Origin: Streptomyces sp. R44
GTDB lineage: Bacteria; Actinomycetota; Actinomycetes; Streptomycetales; Streptomycetaceae
Direction: 5' to 3'
DNA length: 64,000 nt
NCBI RefSeq assembly: GCF_041053105.1
Contig: NZ_CP163444.1
Location: 5,332,001 to 5,396,000 of the forward strand
The notes beneath the pieces are model-generated. The model had not been told where the DNA came from. It was given only the letters and a program-made list of their open reading frames with translations, and made no database searches. The position numbers were made by a program, and so were the translations under genes. Below are positions 50,405 to 60,812 of this stretch, piece after piece (position 1 is the stretch's first letter; each line of letters begins with the position of its first letter).

Positions 50405-53400
50405 TCAGGGTGTCCGGGGGACTCCCAGGACCTCCCGGGCCGGGCGGGACGGGACCAGGCCCAGGTCCCAGGCCTGCCAGGGGGTCGTCGGGGCGATGCC
50501 CCGGTCCAGGAGCAGGGCGTGGGCCTCGGCGCAGTCGTCGACCCTCGGGTCGCGCGCCGGGTGCCGGTCCGCGGCCAGCGCCGCGAGCTCCTCGCGCGCC
50601 GACGCCGTCCCCGGCTCCGGCGTGCCCGGCGCCGCGTGCGGCAGCAGCCCGCACCGCAGCAGCCGGGCCCAGTCCGAGCCCCGCCGGTCGCCGTACCCCT
50701 CGAAGAGCGAGCGCGCCTCCTCGCACAGCGCGAGCGCCTGCGGGACCCGCCCGTTGCCCGCGTCGACGACCGCCAGCTCCAGACAGGCCCACGCCTCGCC
50801 GTGCGCGACCCCGATCCGGCGGAAGTCCGCCCGCGCGTCCACGAGCAGCTGCCGGGCGAAGCCCGAGTTGCGCAGGTTCCCGGCCCGCGCCGCCTGCTGG
50901 TCCCGGGTGACCCGCCCCAGCTGGTGCCGGGCGCAGGCCAGCCCGTACAGGTCCCGCATCCGCGAGAACATCGACCGCGCCCGCCCCAGCTCCCGCACCG
51001 CCTCGTCCCGGTCGCCCCGCTCCTCCAGGGCCTGCCCCAGGTGGTACAGCGTCCACGCCTCGCCGCGCGCGTCCTCCTGCTCCCGGTGCCGCGCGAGCGC
51101 CCCGCGCAGCTCCTCCACCGCCGCCTCCGCCTCCCCGCCGGCGAGCCGCGTCCGGCCCAGCTGGGTCCGCGCCCAGGCCTCGCCGCGCCCGTCGCGGACG
51201 CGCCCGTACGTCTCCAGGGCCCGCCGCAGCTCGCCGTCCGCGCCCGGCACGTCGCCCCGGAGCAGCAGCACCTGACCGCGCTGGAAGTGCGCCCACGCCT
51301 CGCCGTGCAGCGACTCGTGCTCCCGGTGCAGGGCGAGGGACCGGTCGAGCAGCGCCGTCGCCTCGGCCAGATCGCCCCGGTCCCGCTCCACGGCGGCCAG
51401 CGCGTGCAGCGTCCAGCCCCGGTCGGCGGCCAGGGACTCCGGCTCCTGGAGGGCGAGCGCCTCCCGCAGCCGCGCCGCGGCCTCCGTGAGCCGCCCCTGG
51501 TGGTGCAGGGTGATCCCGAGCGAGCAGAGCGCGAGCGCGGCCCCCGCGTCCTGGTGGGCCTCCTGGTAGAGGGAGACGACCGAGGTCAGCGTCTGGTGCG
51601 CCTTGTCGAGCTCGCCGAGCTGCCGGGCCGCGATGCCGGTCCGCCACCGCACCGAACGGGTCAGCAGCCCCTGTCCGACGGACTCCGCCAGCTCGTTGAT
51701 CTCGCCGAGCCGGTACAGGTCGCCGCGCAGCAGGCAGTAGTCGCAGAGCGCGCTGAGCAGCCCGAGGACGGTCTCCTGGTCGACGCCCTCCGCGTGCCGC
51801 AGCGCCGCCGTGAGGAAGCTGGACTCCTCGTCGAGCCAGCCGAGCGCCGCCTCCAGGGAGCCGAAGCCGTGCCCGTCGAAGCGGTCGGCCCGGGTCGACA
51901 TCTTGCCGTCGACCATCCGGATCACCGCGTCGGCGAGCTCCGCGTGGTTCCGGATGAGCCGCTCCTGCGCCGCCGCGATCTCGGCCGCGTCCTCCTCGTC
52001 CAGGAGCCGTACGGCGGCGAATCCGCGCACGACGTCGTGCAGCCGGTAGCGCTCCCCGCGCACGTGGTCGAGGAGCCCGGCCGTGGAGAGCTCCCGCAGC
52101 CGCCGGGCCGCCTCCGGCCCGCCGCCCCCGCCGAGCAGCGCGGCGGCCGCCGCGGCGCCGAGGGAGGCCCGGCCGGCCAGCGCGAGCCGCCGGAGCAGCT
52201 GCCGGGCGTCCTCGTCGAAGTCGAGGAAGTACCGTACGGACAGGGCGCGTTCGACGGGATCGTCGCCCCAGTCGGGCCGGGCGAGCACATGGCCGACCTC
52301 GTCCATGGAGCGGCGCCCCAGCAGGGAGCCCACGACCCGCAGCGCCAGCGGCAGGCCGCCGCACAGCTCCCGTATCCGCTCGAAGGCCTCGGCGTCGTAC
52401 GGACCGGGGTCGGGCGCGCCGGCCGCCGCCCGCAGCAGTTCCTCGGTGCCCGCCGCGTCGAGCGCGGCCACCGGCAGCGCGTGCACCCCGGCCGGTACGT
52501 CCTCGCCGAGGTCCAGGGGCTCCCGGCAGGTCACGAGGACGAGGCTGTCGGACCGCTCGGGCAGCAGGGCCCGCACCTGGGCGGCGTCGGCGGCGTCGTC
52601 GAGGATCAGCACGACGGGCACCCCGCTCAGCTGCCGCTGGTACAACTCCGAGAGCCGCCGCACCTGTTGCCCGGCCGAGGCGCCCTCGCGGAAGAGCAGC
52701 CGGTCGCGCGGGGCGCCGAGCCGGTTGAGGAGGTGCAGCAGCGCCTCCCGGGTCGAGACGGGCCGCTCGCCGCTCGCGGCGCCCCGCAGGTCGACGACGC
52801 AGGCCCCGCGGAACTGGTCGCGCAGCGCGTGCGCGGCCCGCACCGCGAGCGCGGTGCGCCCGGACCCGGGCGCGCCGTGCAGCAGCACCACGGTCGGCCG
52901 GGTGACGGCGGCGGCCCGCCCGGCCTGAACCCATCGGGTGATGGACGCCAGCTCCTCCCGGCGCCCGGCGAACACCCCACCGGGATCGGGCAGATGCCCG
53001 AAGGACCGCGCGAGCACGGCCCGGGTCCGGGCGGCCGCGCTGCGGTCCGCTCCGCGCAGGCCCCGCCCCCCGCCCCGGCCTCGCCCCGGGGGCCTCCGCC
53101 CCCGCCGGCCCCGGCCACTCGGTCCTCCGCCGCTCCGGCGCCCGCTTCCCGGCCCTCCGCCCGGCCTTGCCCGGCCGCACCCTCCGAATCCCCGGCCGCT
53201 CCGGCCCCTGCTTCCGAAGCCCCGTCCCCGCCCCGCCGGGCTCCGGTCCCCGGTGCACGGACTGCCGCCGCTCCGGCCGCGACCCGGGCGGTTCCGGCCT
53301 CGGGGGCCCCGCCGCCTCCGGCAAGGGCTGCGCCCCCGCCCCCGTCCGGCCGCCCGGACGGACCGCCGTCCGCCCCGCCCTCCACGGCGCTCCCCGCCGC

Positions 53401-53850
53401 CGCCCCGCGCTCCCGTTCCAGGAACGGCCGTATCCCCCGTGTCTCCAGGGCCGCCAGCCACCCCAGCCGGAGCTTCTCCACCCCACCCGCCCCGCCGCGC
53501 CCCGCCGTCGCGCGGAGTTCCGTCGCCGCGACCCCGGCCAGGGCGACCGCCGCACCCGCGCTCAGCGCCGTCCCCACCGTCGTACCGAGCACCAGGTCCG
53601 CACCGAAGGCCGTGACCGCGGCGACGCCCGTCACCAGGGCGGACCCCCCGATCCCAGGGCCAGGACGCCCCGCGCCCTCCACCGCCCGCACGTACGCCGC
53701 GTACTCCTCCGCCGCCATCCCGTCCAGCTCCGCCCGTCCCCGCGCGTGCAGCGCCTCCGCGGCGGCCGGGGCGAGGCCGGAGGCCCGTACCTCCTCCGTC
53801 ACGGCCCGTTCCAACAGCCGTTCGGCCTCGGCCCGGTGACTCTCCCGCAT
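50405..53850 (-). CDS. NB-ARC/TPR protein with an apparent frameshift
   Basis: The N-terminal part starts at 53850 ([25 protein letters not shown] ribosome site) with a helical region and two hydrophobic segments ending near PFLERERG. The rest lies in another frame: [20 protein letters not shown] with Walker [16 protein letters not shown] and [11 protein letters not shown], winged helix, and many TPR units to the stop at 50405. From memory the streptomycete family joins these two parts directly. A G-run (complement of 53061-53076) within a low-complexity linker is the likeliest shift point; one missing base restores the frame. It could be sequencing error, true mutation or programmed shifting. 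Confidence 0.7.
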
Positions 53851-53960
53851 CTGCGTTCCCCCTCCGCGCGTGCCCGACGAATCCGGCCCAGTGTCCTGCG
53901 TCGCGCGCGTCGGCGCGAGAGAGCGGAGAAAGGAGGAGACGGCTGCGGCAGGATGGGGAC

Positions 53961-55982
<2,022 letters not shown>

Positions 55983-55996
55983 CCCCGGAACGGGAA

Positions 55997-56034
55997 CGGC
56001 CCCGCGACCCCTCCGAGGAGGGGCGGCGGGGCCG
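55997..56034. terminator. Terminator between the DUF255 gene and the first rodlin
   Basis: A 9-bp stem (55997-56005 with 56026-56034), with further pairing inside, 14 bp past the DUF255 stop; the next gene is convergent. Confidence 0.7.
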
Positions 56035-56056
56035 CGCCGTGGCCGGGTGCCGTCGC

Positions 56057-56464
56057 TCAGCTGTTGCCGGCGCCGTTGCCGGAGAGGATCGGGATGTCGT
56101 CCAGGATGTGCGACAGAGCCTCGTCACCCTTGGCCTGGGTGGAGTTCTCGGTGCACTGCTGGTTCTGCGGGGAGGACAGGACGTTGACGTCCTGGACGGT
56201 GATCGGGACGGCGCCGACGATCGAACCGGCGTTGACCTTGGCCGGCAGGCCGACGCAGGGCTTGTTCAGCGAGCCCTGGACGAGCGCGAACTGCGGGCTC
56301 ATGTCGCCGTGCGTCTCGGAGTTGCCGAACTCCTGGTGCGCGCCGTTGCCGGACAGCGAGGTGGTGCCACCGTCGTCGGCGATCGCGAGCGCCTGACCGG
56401 CACCCGCCGCCGTCGCGCCGAGGACGGACGCGGCCACAGCAGCCGTCGCCAAGAGCTTCTTCAT
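56057..56464 (-). CDS. Rodlin (first of three)
   Basis: 135 residues: a secretion signal cleaved at about AGQALA, then the rodlin domain with GNGAHQEFGN, SPQFALVQGSLNKPCVGLPAK, VPITVQDVNVLSSPQNQQC, ENSTQAKGDEALSHILDDIPILSGNG. Two cysteines are conserved. Rodlins assemble with chaplins into the rodlet layer of aerial hyphae and spores. It is closely related to the two rodlins at 58007 and 58638. An ECF-type promoter (56513-56540) lies upstream. Confidence 0.95.
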   Translation of the reverse strand: MKKLLATAAVAASVLGATAAGAGQALAIADDGGTTSLSGNGAHQEFGNSETHGDMSPQFALVQGSLNKPCVGLPAKVNAGSIVGAVPITVQDVNVLSSPQNQQCTENSTQAKGDEALSHILDDIPILSGNGAGNS

Positions 56465-56512
56465 TGTTCAGGCCTTTCGGATACTGGCCCGCTGAGTGCC
56501 GAGCCACGCTGA

Positions 56513-56540
56513 TCAACTGGTCGGAGGACAGGAGGTTGCG
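56513..56540 (-). promoter_or_regulatory. BldN-like promoter of rodlin 1
   Basis: On the minus strand CGCAAC (-35, 56535-56540), 16-bp spacer, AGTTGA (-10, 56513-56518). Compared with the recalled BldN consensus CGTAAC-N16-CGTTGA it mismatches once in each element. The other two rodlin genes have the same arrangement. Confidence 0.65.
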
Positions 56541-56558
56541 GGTAGTCCATCGGACGGG

Positions 56559-57599
56559 CTACGGGCAGATGAGCGATGACCCCTTGTCCGGCTTGTACGC
56601 GGCCGCCGGGATCTGGCTCGGCGCGACGGCCGCGGCGGCGGGCAGCGGCCGGTCGTCGGCGAGGCGTCCGAAGACCTCCGCGGCCCCTTCCGCGTCCCAG
56701 CCGACGGTGGACCCGACGCCCTCGATGTCCGGGTTGAAGCCCCGGATGGGCACGGTCGCGAACTCCGTACGCTCCGGAGGCAGGTCCTTCAGGTGCGCGG
56801 CGAGCGTCAGGAGTTCCGCCGTGGAGATCCCGCGCTCGGCCGCCGCCGTCCCGCGCAGGGTCGCCGCGAAGGCGCTGAGCCGCTCCGGGTCGTCGAGGAT
56901 CCCGTCGTGGAGCCGGCGCAGGGTGTTCACGATGAACTTCTGCTGCTTGCGGATGCGGCCGAAGTCCATCTGCCCGTCGGCCTTACGGGACCGCACGTAC
57001 TGGAGCGCCTCGCCGCCCGCGACCCGCTTGGTCCCGGGCTGGAGGTCGATGCCGGTGGACGGGTCCTTGAGCGGCTGCTCCGTACAGATGGGGACGCCGC
57101 CGTCGACGCGGTCGACGGTGTCCATGAACCGCCGGAAGTCGATCTCCAGGTACCGGTGGACGGCCAGCCCGGTCATGGACTCGACGGTCTCCACGGCGAA
57201 CGCGGAGCCGCCCTCCGCCCAGGCGCCGTTGATCTTCGACGGGTGGGCGGCGTGCACCTGGCCGGTGCGCCGGTCGCGGTGTCCCGCCGGGAAGGAGGCG
57301 AGGGAGTCGCGCGGCAGGCTCACGACGTCGACCCGGTCGTTCGCCGCCGAGACGTGCACGAGCATGATCACGTCCGTGCAGTCGCACTCCTTCCCGCCGA
57401 GGTGGAAGCGCTCCTTCTCCTCCTCGGTGAGCCCCTTGCGGCTGTCGACGCCGACGACCAGGAGGTTCAGCCCCTTCTCGGGGGCGGGGAGACCGGTGGG
57501 AGCGACGGCGACGGCGCCGGGAGCGAGGGCGGCGAGGGCGGCGAAAGCCGCCGCGGCGAGCACGGGACGCCGGGCCGGCCGTAGGTGCGGGAATTTCAT
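56559..57599 (-). CDS. LytR-CpsA-Psr (LCP) family protein
   Basis: 346 residues. A signal or anchor helix (residues 10-33) is followed by the LCP domain: NLLVVGVDSR, DCTDVIMLVHV, VDVVSLPRDSL with the conserved Arg-Asp, and QYVRSRKADGQMDFGRIRKQQKFI. LCP proteins attach wall teichoic acids or other glycopolymers to peptidoglycan on the outer face of the membrane. The C-terminal 80 residues are less conserved. Its location between rodlin genes suggests a role in the aerial or spore wall. The ATG at 57599 excludes a non-conserved N-terminal extension. Confidence 0.92.
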   Translation of the reverse strand: MKFPHLRPARRPVLAAAAFAALAALAPGAVAVAPTGLPAPEKGLNLLVVGVDSRKGLTEEEKERFHLGGKECDCTDVIMLVHVSAANDRVDVVSLPRDSLASFPAGHRDRRTGQVHAAHPSKINGAWAEGGSAFAVETVESMTGLAVHRYLEIDFRRFMDTVDRVDGGVPICTEQPLKDPSTGIDLQPGTKRVAGGEALQYVRSRKADGQMDFGRIRKQQKFIVNTLRRLHDGILDDPERLSAFAATLRGTAAAERGISTAELLTLAAHLKDLPPERTEFATVPIRGFNPDIEGVGSTVGWDAEGAAEVFGRLADDRPLPAAAAVAPSQIPAAAYKPDKGSSLICP

Positions 57600-57717
57600 G
57601 TCCGCACCGTATTTTCGACCCGCTCGCACACAGGTACGCGACGCGACATGAACAGGACGAATCACTCTCCTGCTGCGCCTGTGGAATGATGCGGGAATCG
57701 CAGCGGAAGGAGCGAAA

Positions 57718-57924
57718 ATGGCGCCGGATCCCGGAAAATGGGAACGGATGGCCTTCATTCCGAAGAGCCGATATGTGAGCGACCCGCCCCCGGCCGACAG
57801 TAATCCGATCCCCCTCTATTCCGCGCTGGTCACCCAGTGGGTGCAGGCGGGGCGGGCGGTGCCGGGGATGCCGGACCGGGAGTGGGAGCGCCTGATGGCG
57901 ACCCCGGTCTGGCCCACCTGGTAG
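57718..57924 (+). CDS. 68-residue hypothetical protein
   Basis: A small protein starting MAPDPGKWERMAFIPKSRYV with a clear AAGGAG ribosome site 7 bp upstream of the ATG. It has no signal peptide or membrane helix and is Trp- and Pro-rich (TPVWPTW at the end). It is divergent from the LCP gene and convergent with rodlin 2, with a terminator between. I recognise no family. The first codons are less GC-biased than the neighbours. Confidence 0.6.
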   Translation: MAPDPGKWERMAFIPKSRYVSDPPPADSNPIPLYSALVTQWVQAGRAVPGMPDREWERLMATPVWPTW

Positions 57925-57947
57925 TAGGGGGAACGGGGGAAGACGAA

Positions 57948-57973
57948 AGGGGCCGCCCCGGAGGGCGGCCCCT
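57948..57973. terminator. Terminator between the 68-residue gene and rodlin 2
   Basis: Perfect 11-bp stem (57948-57958 with 57963-57973), 4-nt loop, between convergent genes. Confidence 0.75.
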
Positions 57974-58006
57974 GACGTGTGAACGTCGTCGTGCTCAGGC
58001 GGAACG

Positions 58007-58417
58007 TCAGTGGTTGCCGACGCCGTTGCCCGACAGGACCGGGATGTCGTCCAGGATGTGCGACAGCGGCTCGTCACCCTTGGCCTGGGTGGAGTTCTCG
58101 GTGCACTGCTGGTTCTGCGGGGAGGACAGGACGTTGATGTCCTGGACGCTGATCGGGACGGCGCCGACGATCGAGGCGGCGTTGACCTTGGCGGGCAGGC
58201 CGATGCACGGCTTGTTCAGCGAGCCCTGGATCAGCGCGAACTGGGGGCTCATGTTGCCGTAGGTGGCGGAGTTGCCGAACTCCTGGTGCGCGCCGTTGCC
58301 GGACAGCGACGTGGTGCCGCCGTCGTTGGCGATGGCGAGCGCGGGGGAGGCGACGGCGGCGGAGGCGCCGACGATGGAGACGGCTGCGGCCGCGGTGGCC
58401 ATAACCTTCTTGATCAC
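58007..58417 (-). CDS. Rodlin (second of three)
   Basis: 136 residues, GTG start (VIKKVMATAAAAVSIVG). Same domain as rodlin 1 with GSLNKPCIGLPAK, VQDINVLSSPQNQQC and DEPLSHILDDIPVLSGNGVGNH. It is divergent from rodlin 3 with 220 bp between them, the same head-to-head layout as rdlA/rdlB of S. coelicolor. Two head-to-head promoters with identical -35 hexamers serve the pair. Confidence 0.95.
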   Translation of the reverse strand: MIKKVMATAAAAVSIVGASAAVASPALAIANDGGTTSLSGNGAHQEFGNSATYGNMSPQFALIQGSLNKPCIGLPAKVNAASIVGAVPISVQDINVLSSPQNQQCTENSTQAKGDEPLSHILDDIPVLSGNGVGNH

Positions 58418-58462
58418 GGGGAGTTCCCTTCTAGAACCGGCTCCGTGCAGGGAGCGACCTGA

Positions 58463-58491
58463 TCAACAGGCCTCTGGACGCCGGGGTTCCG
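58463..58491 (-). promoter_or_regulatory. BldN-like promoter of rodlin 2
   Basis: Minus-strand CGGAAC (58486-58491), 17-bp spacer, TGTTGA (58463-58468), about 46 bp upstream of the GTG start. It resembles the recalled BldN consensus CGTAAC-N16-CGTTGA with one mismatch in each element. Confidence 0.65.
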
Positions 58492-58560
58492 CTGTGTCAC
58501 TCCGTTGGCGGAGCGCACGCGGCAGCGCGAAGGAACGGCCCAGTCGAACGGGTGAAGCGT

Positions 58561-58588
58561 CGGAACCAAAGCCCGCGGCCGCAGTTGA
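58561..58588 (+). promoter_or_regulatory. BldN-like promoter of rodlin 3
   Basis: CGGAAC (58561-58566), 16-bp spacer, AGTTGA (58583-58588), 49 bp upstream of the GTG start at 58638. It is nearly the same sequence as the opposite-facing promoter of rodlin 2. Confidence 0.65.
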
Positions 58589-58637
58589 TCCCGTCGCATC
58601 AATCAGGTCGATTGGTGGGAACAGGAACGGAATCACC

Positions 58638-59048
58638 GTGATCAAGAAGATTATGGCGGCTGCGGCTGTGACGGCCTCCGTTGTCGGCGCTTCTGCCGCG
58701 ATGGCCTCCCCGGCGCTCGCCATCGCCGACGACGGCGGCACGACCTCGCTCTCCGGCAACGGCGCGCACCAGGAGTTCGGCAACTCCAAGACGCACGGCG
58801 ACAAGAGCCCGCAGTTCTCCGCCGTCCAGGGCTCGCTGAACAAGCTCTGCCTCGGTGTTCCGGTCAAGGGCAACCTCGGTTCGATCGTCGGCGCCGTCCC
58901 GATCACCGTCCAGGACGTCAACGTCCTGTCCTCCCCGCAGAACCAGCAGTGCGCCGAGAACTCCACCCAGGCCAAGGGTGACGAGCCGCTGTCGCACCTC
59001 GTCGAGGACATCCCGGTCCTCTCCGGGAACGGCGCCTTCAACGGCTGA
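58638..59048 (+). CDS. Rodlin (third of three)
   Basis: 136 residues, GTG start (VIKKIMAAAAVTASVVG). It differs most from the other two in the middle (SPQFSAVQGSLNKLCLGVPVKGNLGS), but both cysteines and the C-terminal DEPLSHLVEDIPVLSGNG are kept. Mature protein follows the ALA cleavage near residue 28. It is divergent from rodlin 2 and 177 bp upstream of the chaplin gene on the same strand. Confidence 0.95.
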   Translation: MIKKIMAAAAVTASVVGASAAMASPALAIADDGGTTSLSGNGAHQEFGNSKTHGDKSPQFSAVQGSLNKLCLGVPVKGNLGSIVGAVPITVQDVNVLSSPQNQQCAENSTQAKGDEPLSHLVEDIPVLSGNGAFNG

Positions 59049-59224
59049 TCCGCTTCACGCACGGCAGGGCCGGCGGGAGCGGGCGCGTTCTCACCGGCCC
59101 CGTCGTATGCGGGCAATGGAGTGAAAGAGCAGGTGCCGGTGTTATTCCGGTTTCCTTTGTGCGGGATGTTCGTTGTGTTGTATGCCGCGGAAATGCATTC
59201 CGCCGAGGAAAGGATCCAGACGAA

Positions 59225-59458
59225 ATGAACTGTAAGAAGGCTGCAGCCGTCGTCGCCGGAATCATCATGGCCATGGGCGTGGCGTCGCCCGCCTTCGCGG
59301 ACGCGGAGGCGGAGGGCTGGGCCATCGGTTCGCCGGGCGTCCTCTCCGGGAACGTCGTGCAGGCCCCGATCCACATCCCGATCAACGCCTGCGGCAACAG
59401 CGTGAACGTCATCGGCCTGCTGAACCCGGCCGCCTTCAACACCTGCATCAACGCCTGA
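59225..59458 (+). CDS. Short chaplin
   Basis: 77 residues: a signal peptide cleaved after AFA (residue 25), then one chaplin domain with GSPGVLSGNVVQAPIHIPINACGNSVNVIGLLNPAAFNTCINA. Two cysteines form the loop disulfide of ChpF/G/H-type short chaplins (ChpE lacks them). Chaplins form the amyloid surface film of aerial hyphae. It has no sortase tail, so it is a soluble short form. The upstream region is AT-rich; I could not find a clear copy of the rodlin-type promoter there. Confidence 0.92.
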   Translation: MNCKKAAAVVAGIIMAMGVASPAFADAEAEGWAIGSPGVLSGNVVQAPIHIPINACGNSVNVIGLLNPAAFNTCINA

Positions 59459-59477
59459 GTCCCGGCGCCCGCAGGCA

Positions 59478-59527
59478 CGGAGGGCCGGTCCCGGAGAGCA
59501 ACCGCTCCCCGGGGCCGGCCCTCCGTC
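59478..59527. terminator. Terminator between chaplin and the flavoprotein gene
   Basis: Arms 59478-59489 and 59516-59527 pair perfectly; the 3' arm overlaps the flavoprotein stop codon. It serves two convergent genes. Confidence 0.7.
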
Positions 59528-60812
59528 ACACCGGGACCGGCGCCCTGCCTCCCGTACGCGGTCGGCCGGGCGGGCCCGAACCCGCGCCGGCCCGCAGCCG
59601 CTGCCGGACGCCCTTCACCAGCCGTCCCGCCGTGTACTCGGCGCCGAGGACGAACCGCATCGACGGCCCGTACGAAGGGGCCGTGAGCAGACCGGCGAGG
59701 AAGAGGCCCGGCCAGGAGGACTCGAAGAGACCGCCGACCTCCGGGGCACCGCCCGCGCCGACCCTTCGCAGCGCCCCGCGCAGCACGGGGGAGAGGACCG
59801 CGGCCCGGTCCAGACTCGGGGTGAAGCCGGTGGCCGCGATCACGTGGTCCGTCTCCAGGACCGTCGTCCCGTCCGGCCCGGCCACGTCGAGCCGCAGCCG
59901 CTCGTCCCCGGTCACCCGCGCCGAGGTGATCCGCTGTCCCAGGCGGACGTCGCCGACCGCGGCGAACCGCTCGCGGAGCCACCAGGCGCCCGCCGGGCCG
60001 AGCGCCCGGTCGAAGATCCGCTCACGGGTGGCGGCCGGGAGCCGCCGGAAGATCCCCGGGCTGTCCGCGTACAGCCGGTTCCGCCAGCCGCAGCCGAGCC
60101 CCGTGTGCGGGGCGCGCAGCGAGGGCCAGAGGCCGCGGTCCAGGGCCGGCGGCACGGTGTTCCAGCGCAGCCGGCCGGCCCGGGCGACGATCCGTACGGC
60201 TCCGGCGCCCCGCTCGACGAGGAGCGCGGCGGTCTCCAGGGCCGCCTGCCCGGCCCCGACGACGGTGACGTCCCGGCCGGCGAAGCCGTCGAGCTCGCCG
60301 TGGTGGCTGGAGTGGGTGACGTAGCGCCTGGGCAGTCCCCGCAGGGAGCCGGGGACCTCCAGGAAGGGCTGGACGCCGACCGCGAGCGCCACCGTCCGGG
60401 CGCGTACCGCCTCGCCGTCCTCCGTGCGCAGCTCGAAGCCCCCGGCGGCCGGCGCGACCGAGGCGACGAACCGCTCGTCGAGCACGGACACGGTCTGCCG
60501 GGCGAACCAGTCGCCGTACGCGGCGAAGAAGCCGACCGGAAGGGGCACGCCGTGCTCGGCGCGGACGCCCCTGGTCGCGGCGTAGGCGTCGAGGCCGTAC
60601 GCCCCCTCCGGGTCGGAGAGGTGGGACGCCCAGGGCTCCGACTTCAGGAACATGCCGGACGGCATGGTGTGCCAGGACTCCATCGAGCGGCCGAAGGCGC
60701 GGAGGTTCAGCCCCTGGGCCGCGGCGTGGGCGGCCACGGACAGACCGTAGGGTCCGGCCCCGACGACCACCAGGTCGTACATCGACTTCGACATCGTGCC
60801 TTCCGCGTTCAT
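59526..60812 (-). CDS. FAD/NAD(P)-dependent oxidoreductase (flavin monooxygenase-like)
   Basis: 428 residues from 60812 (or 422 from the ATG at 60794, which has a better GGAAGG site). LVVVGAGPYGLSVA binds FAD, VTVVGAGQAALETAALL binds NAD(P), and DHVIAATGFTPSLDRAAVL is the FMO/NMO-type ATG motif. Substrate unknown; N- or C-hydroxylation or dehydrogenation is possible. The start at 60812 overlaps the stop of the ATP-grasp gene (ATGA), so the two act together. Confidence 0.85.
   Translation of the reverse strand: MNAEGTMSKSMYDLVVVGAGPYGLSVAAHAAAQGLNLRAFGRSMESWHTMPSGMFLKSEPWASHLSDPEGAYGLDAYAATRGVRAEHGVPLPVGFFAAYGDWFARQTVSVLDERFVASVAPAAGGFELRTEDGEAVRARTVALAVGVQPFLEVPGSLRGLPRRYVTHSSHHGELDGFAGRDVTVVGAGQAALETAALLVERGAGAVRIVARAGRLRWNTVPPALDRGLWPSLRAPHTGLGCGWRNRLYADSPGIFRRLPAATRERIFDRALGPAGAWWLRERFAAVGDVRLGQRITSARVTGDERLRLDVAGPDGTTVLETDHVIAATGFTPSLDRAAVLSPVLRGALRRVGAGGAPEVGGLFESSWPGLFLAGLLTAPSYGPSMRFVLGAEYTAGRLVKGVRQRLRAGAGSGPPGRPRTGGRAPVPV

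Noticed and set aside
49770..53555. Alternative minus-strand frame over the NB-ARC/TPR gene
   Set aside because: Almost wholly Arg/Ala/Gly with no domain; the NB-ARC and TPR motifs are in the other frame.
59100..59224. BldN-type promoter for the chaplin
   Set aside because: CGTTGT is present but no matching -35 element lies at 16-17 bp, so it was not listed.
58463..59374. Long minus-strand frame across rodlin 3
   Set aside because: Antisense shadow of the rodlin domain; the plus-strand frame has the signal peptide and conserved cysteines.
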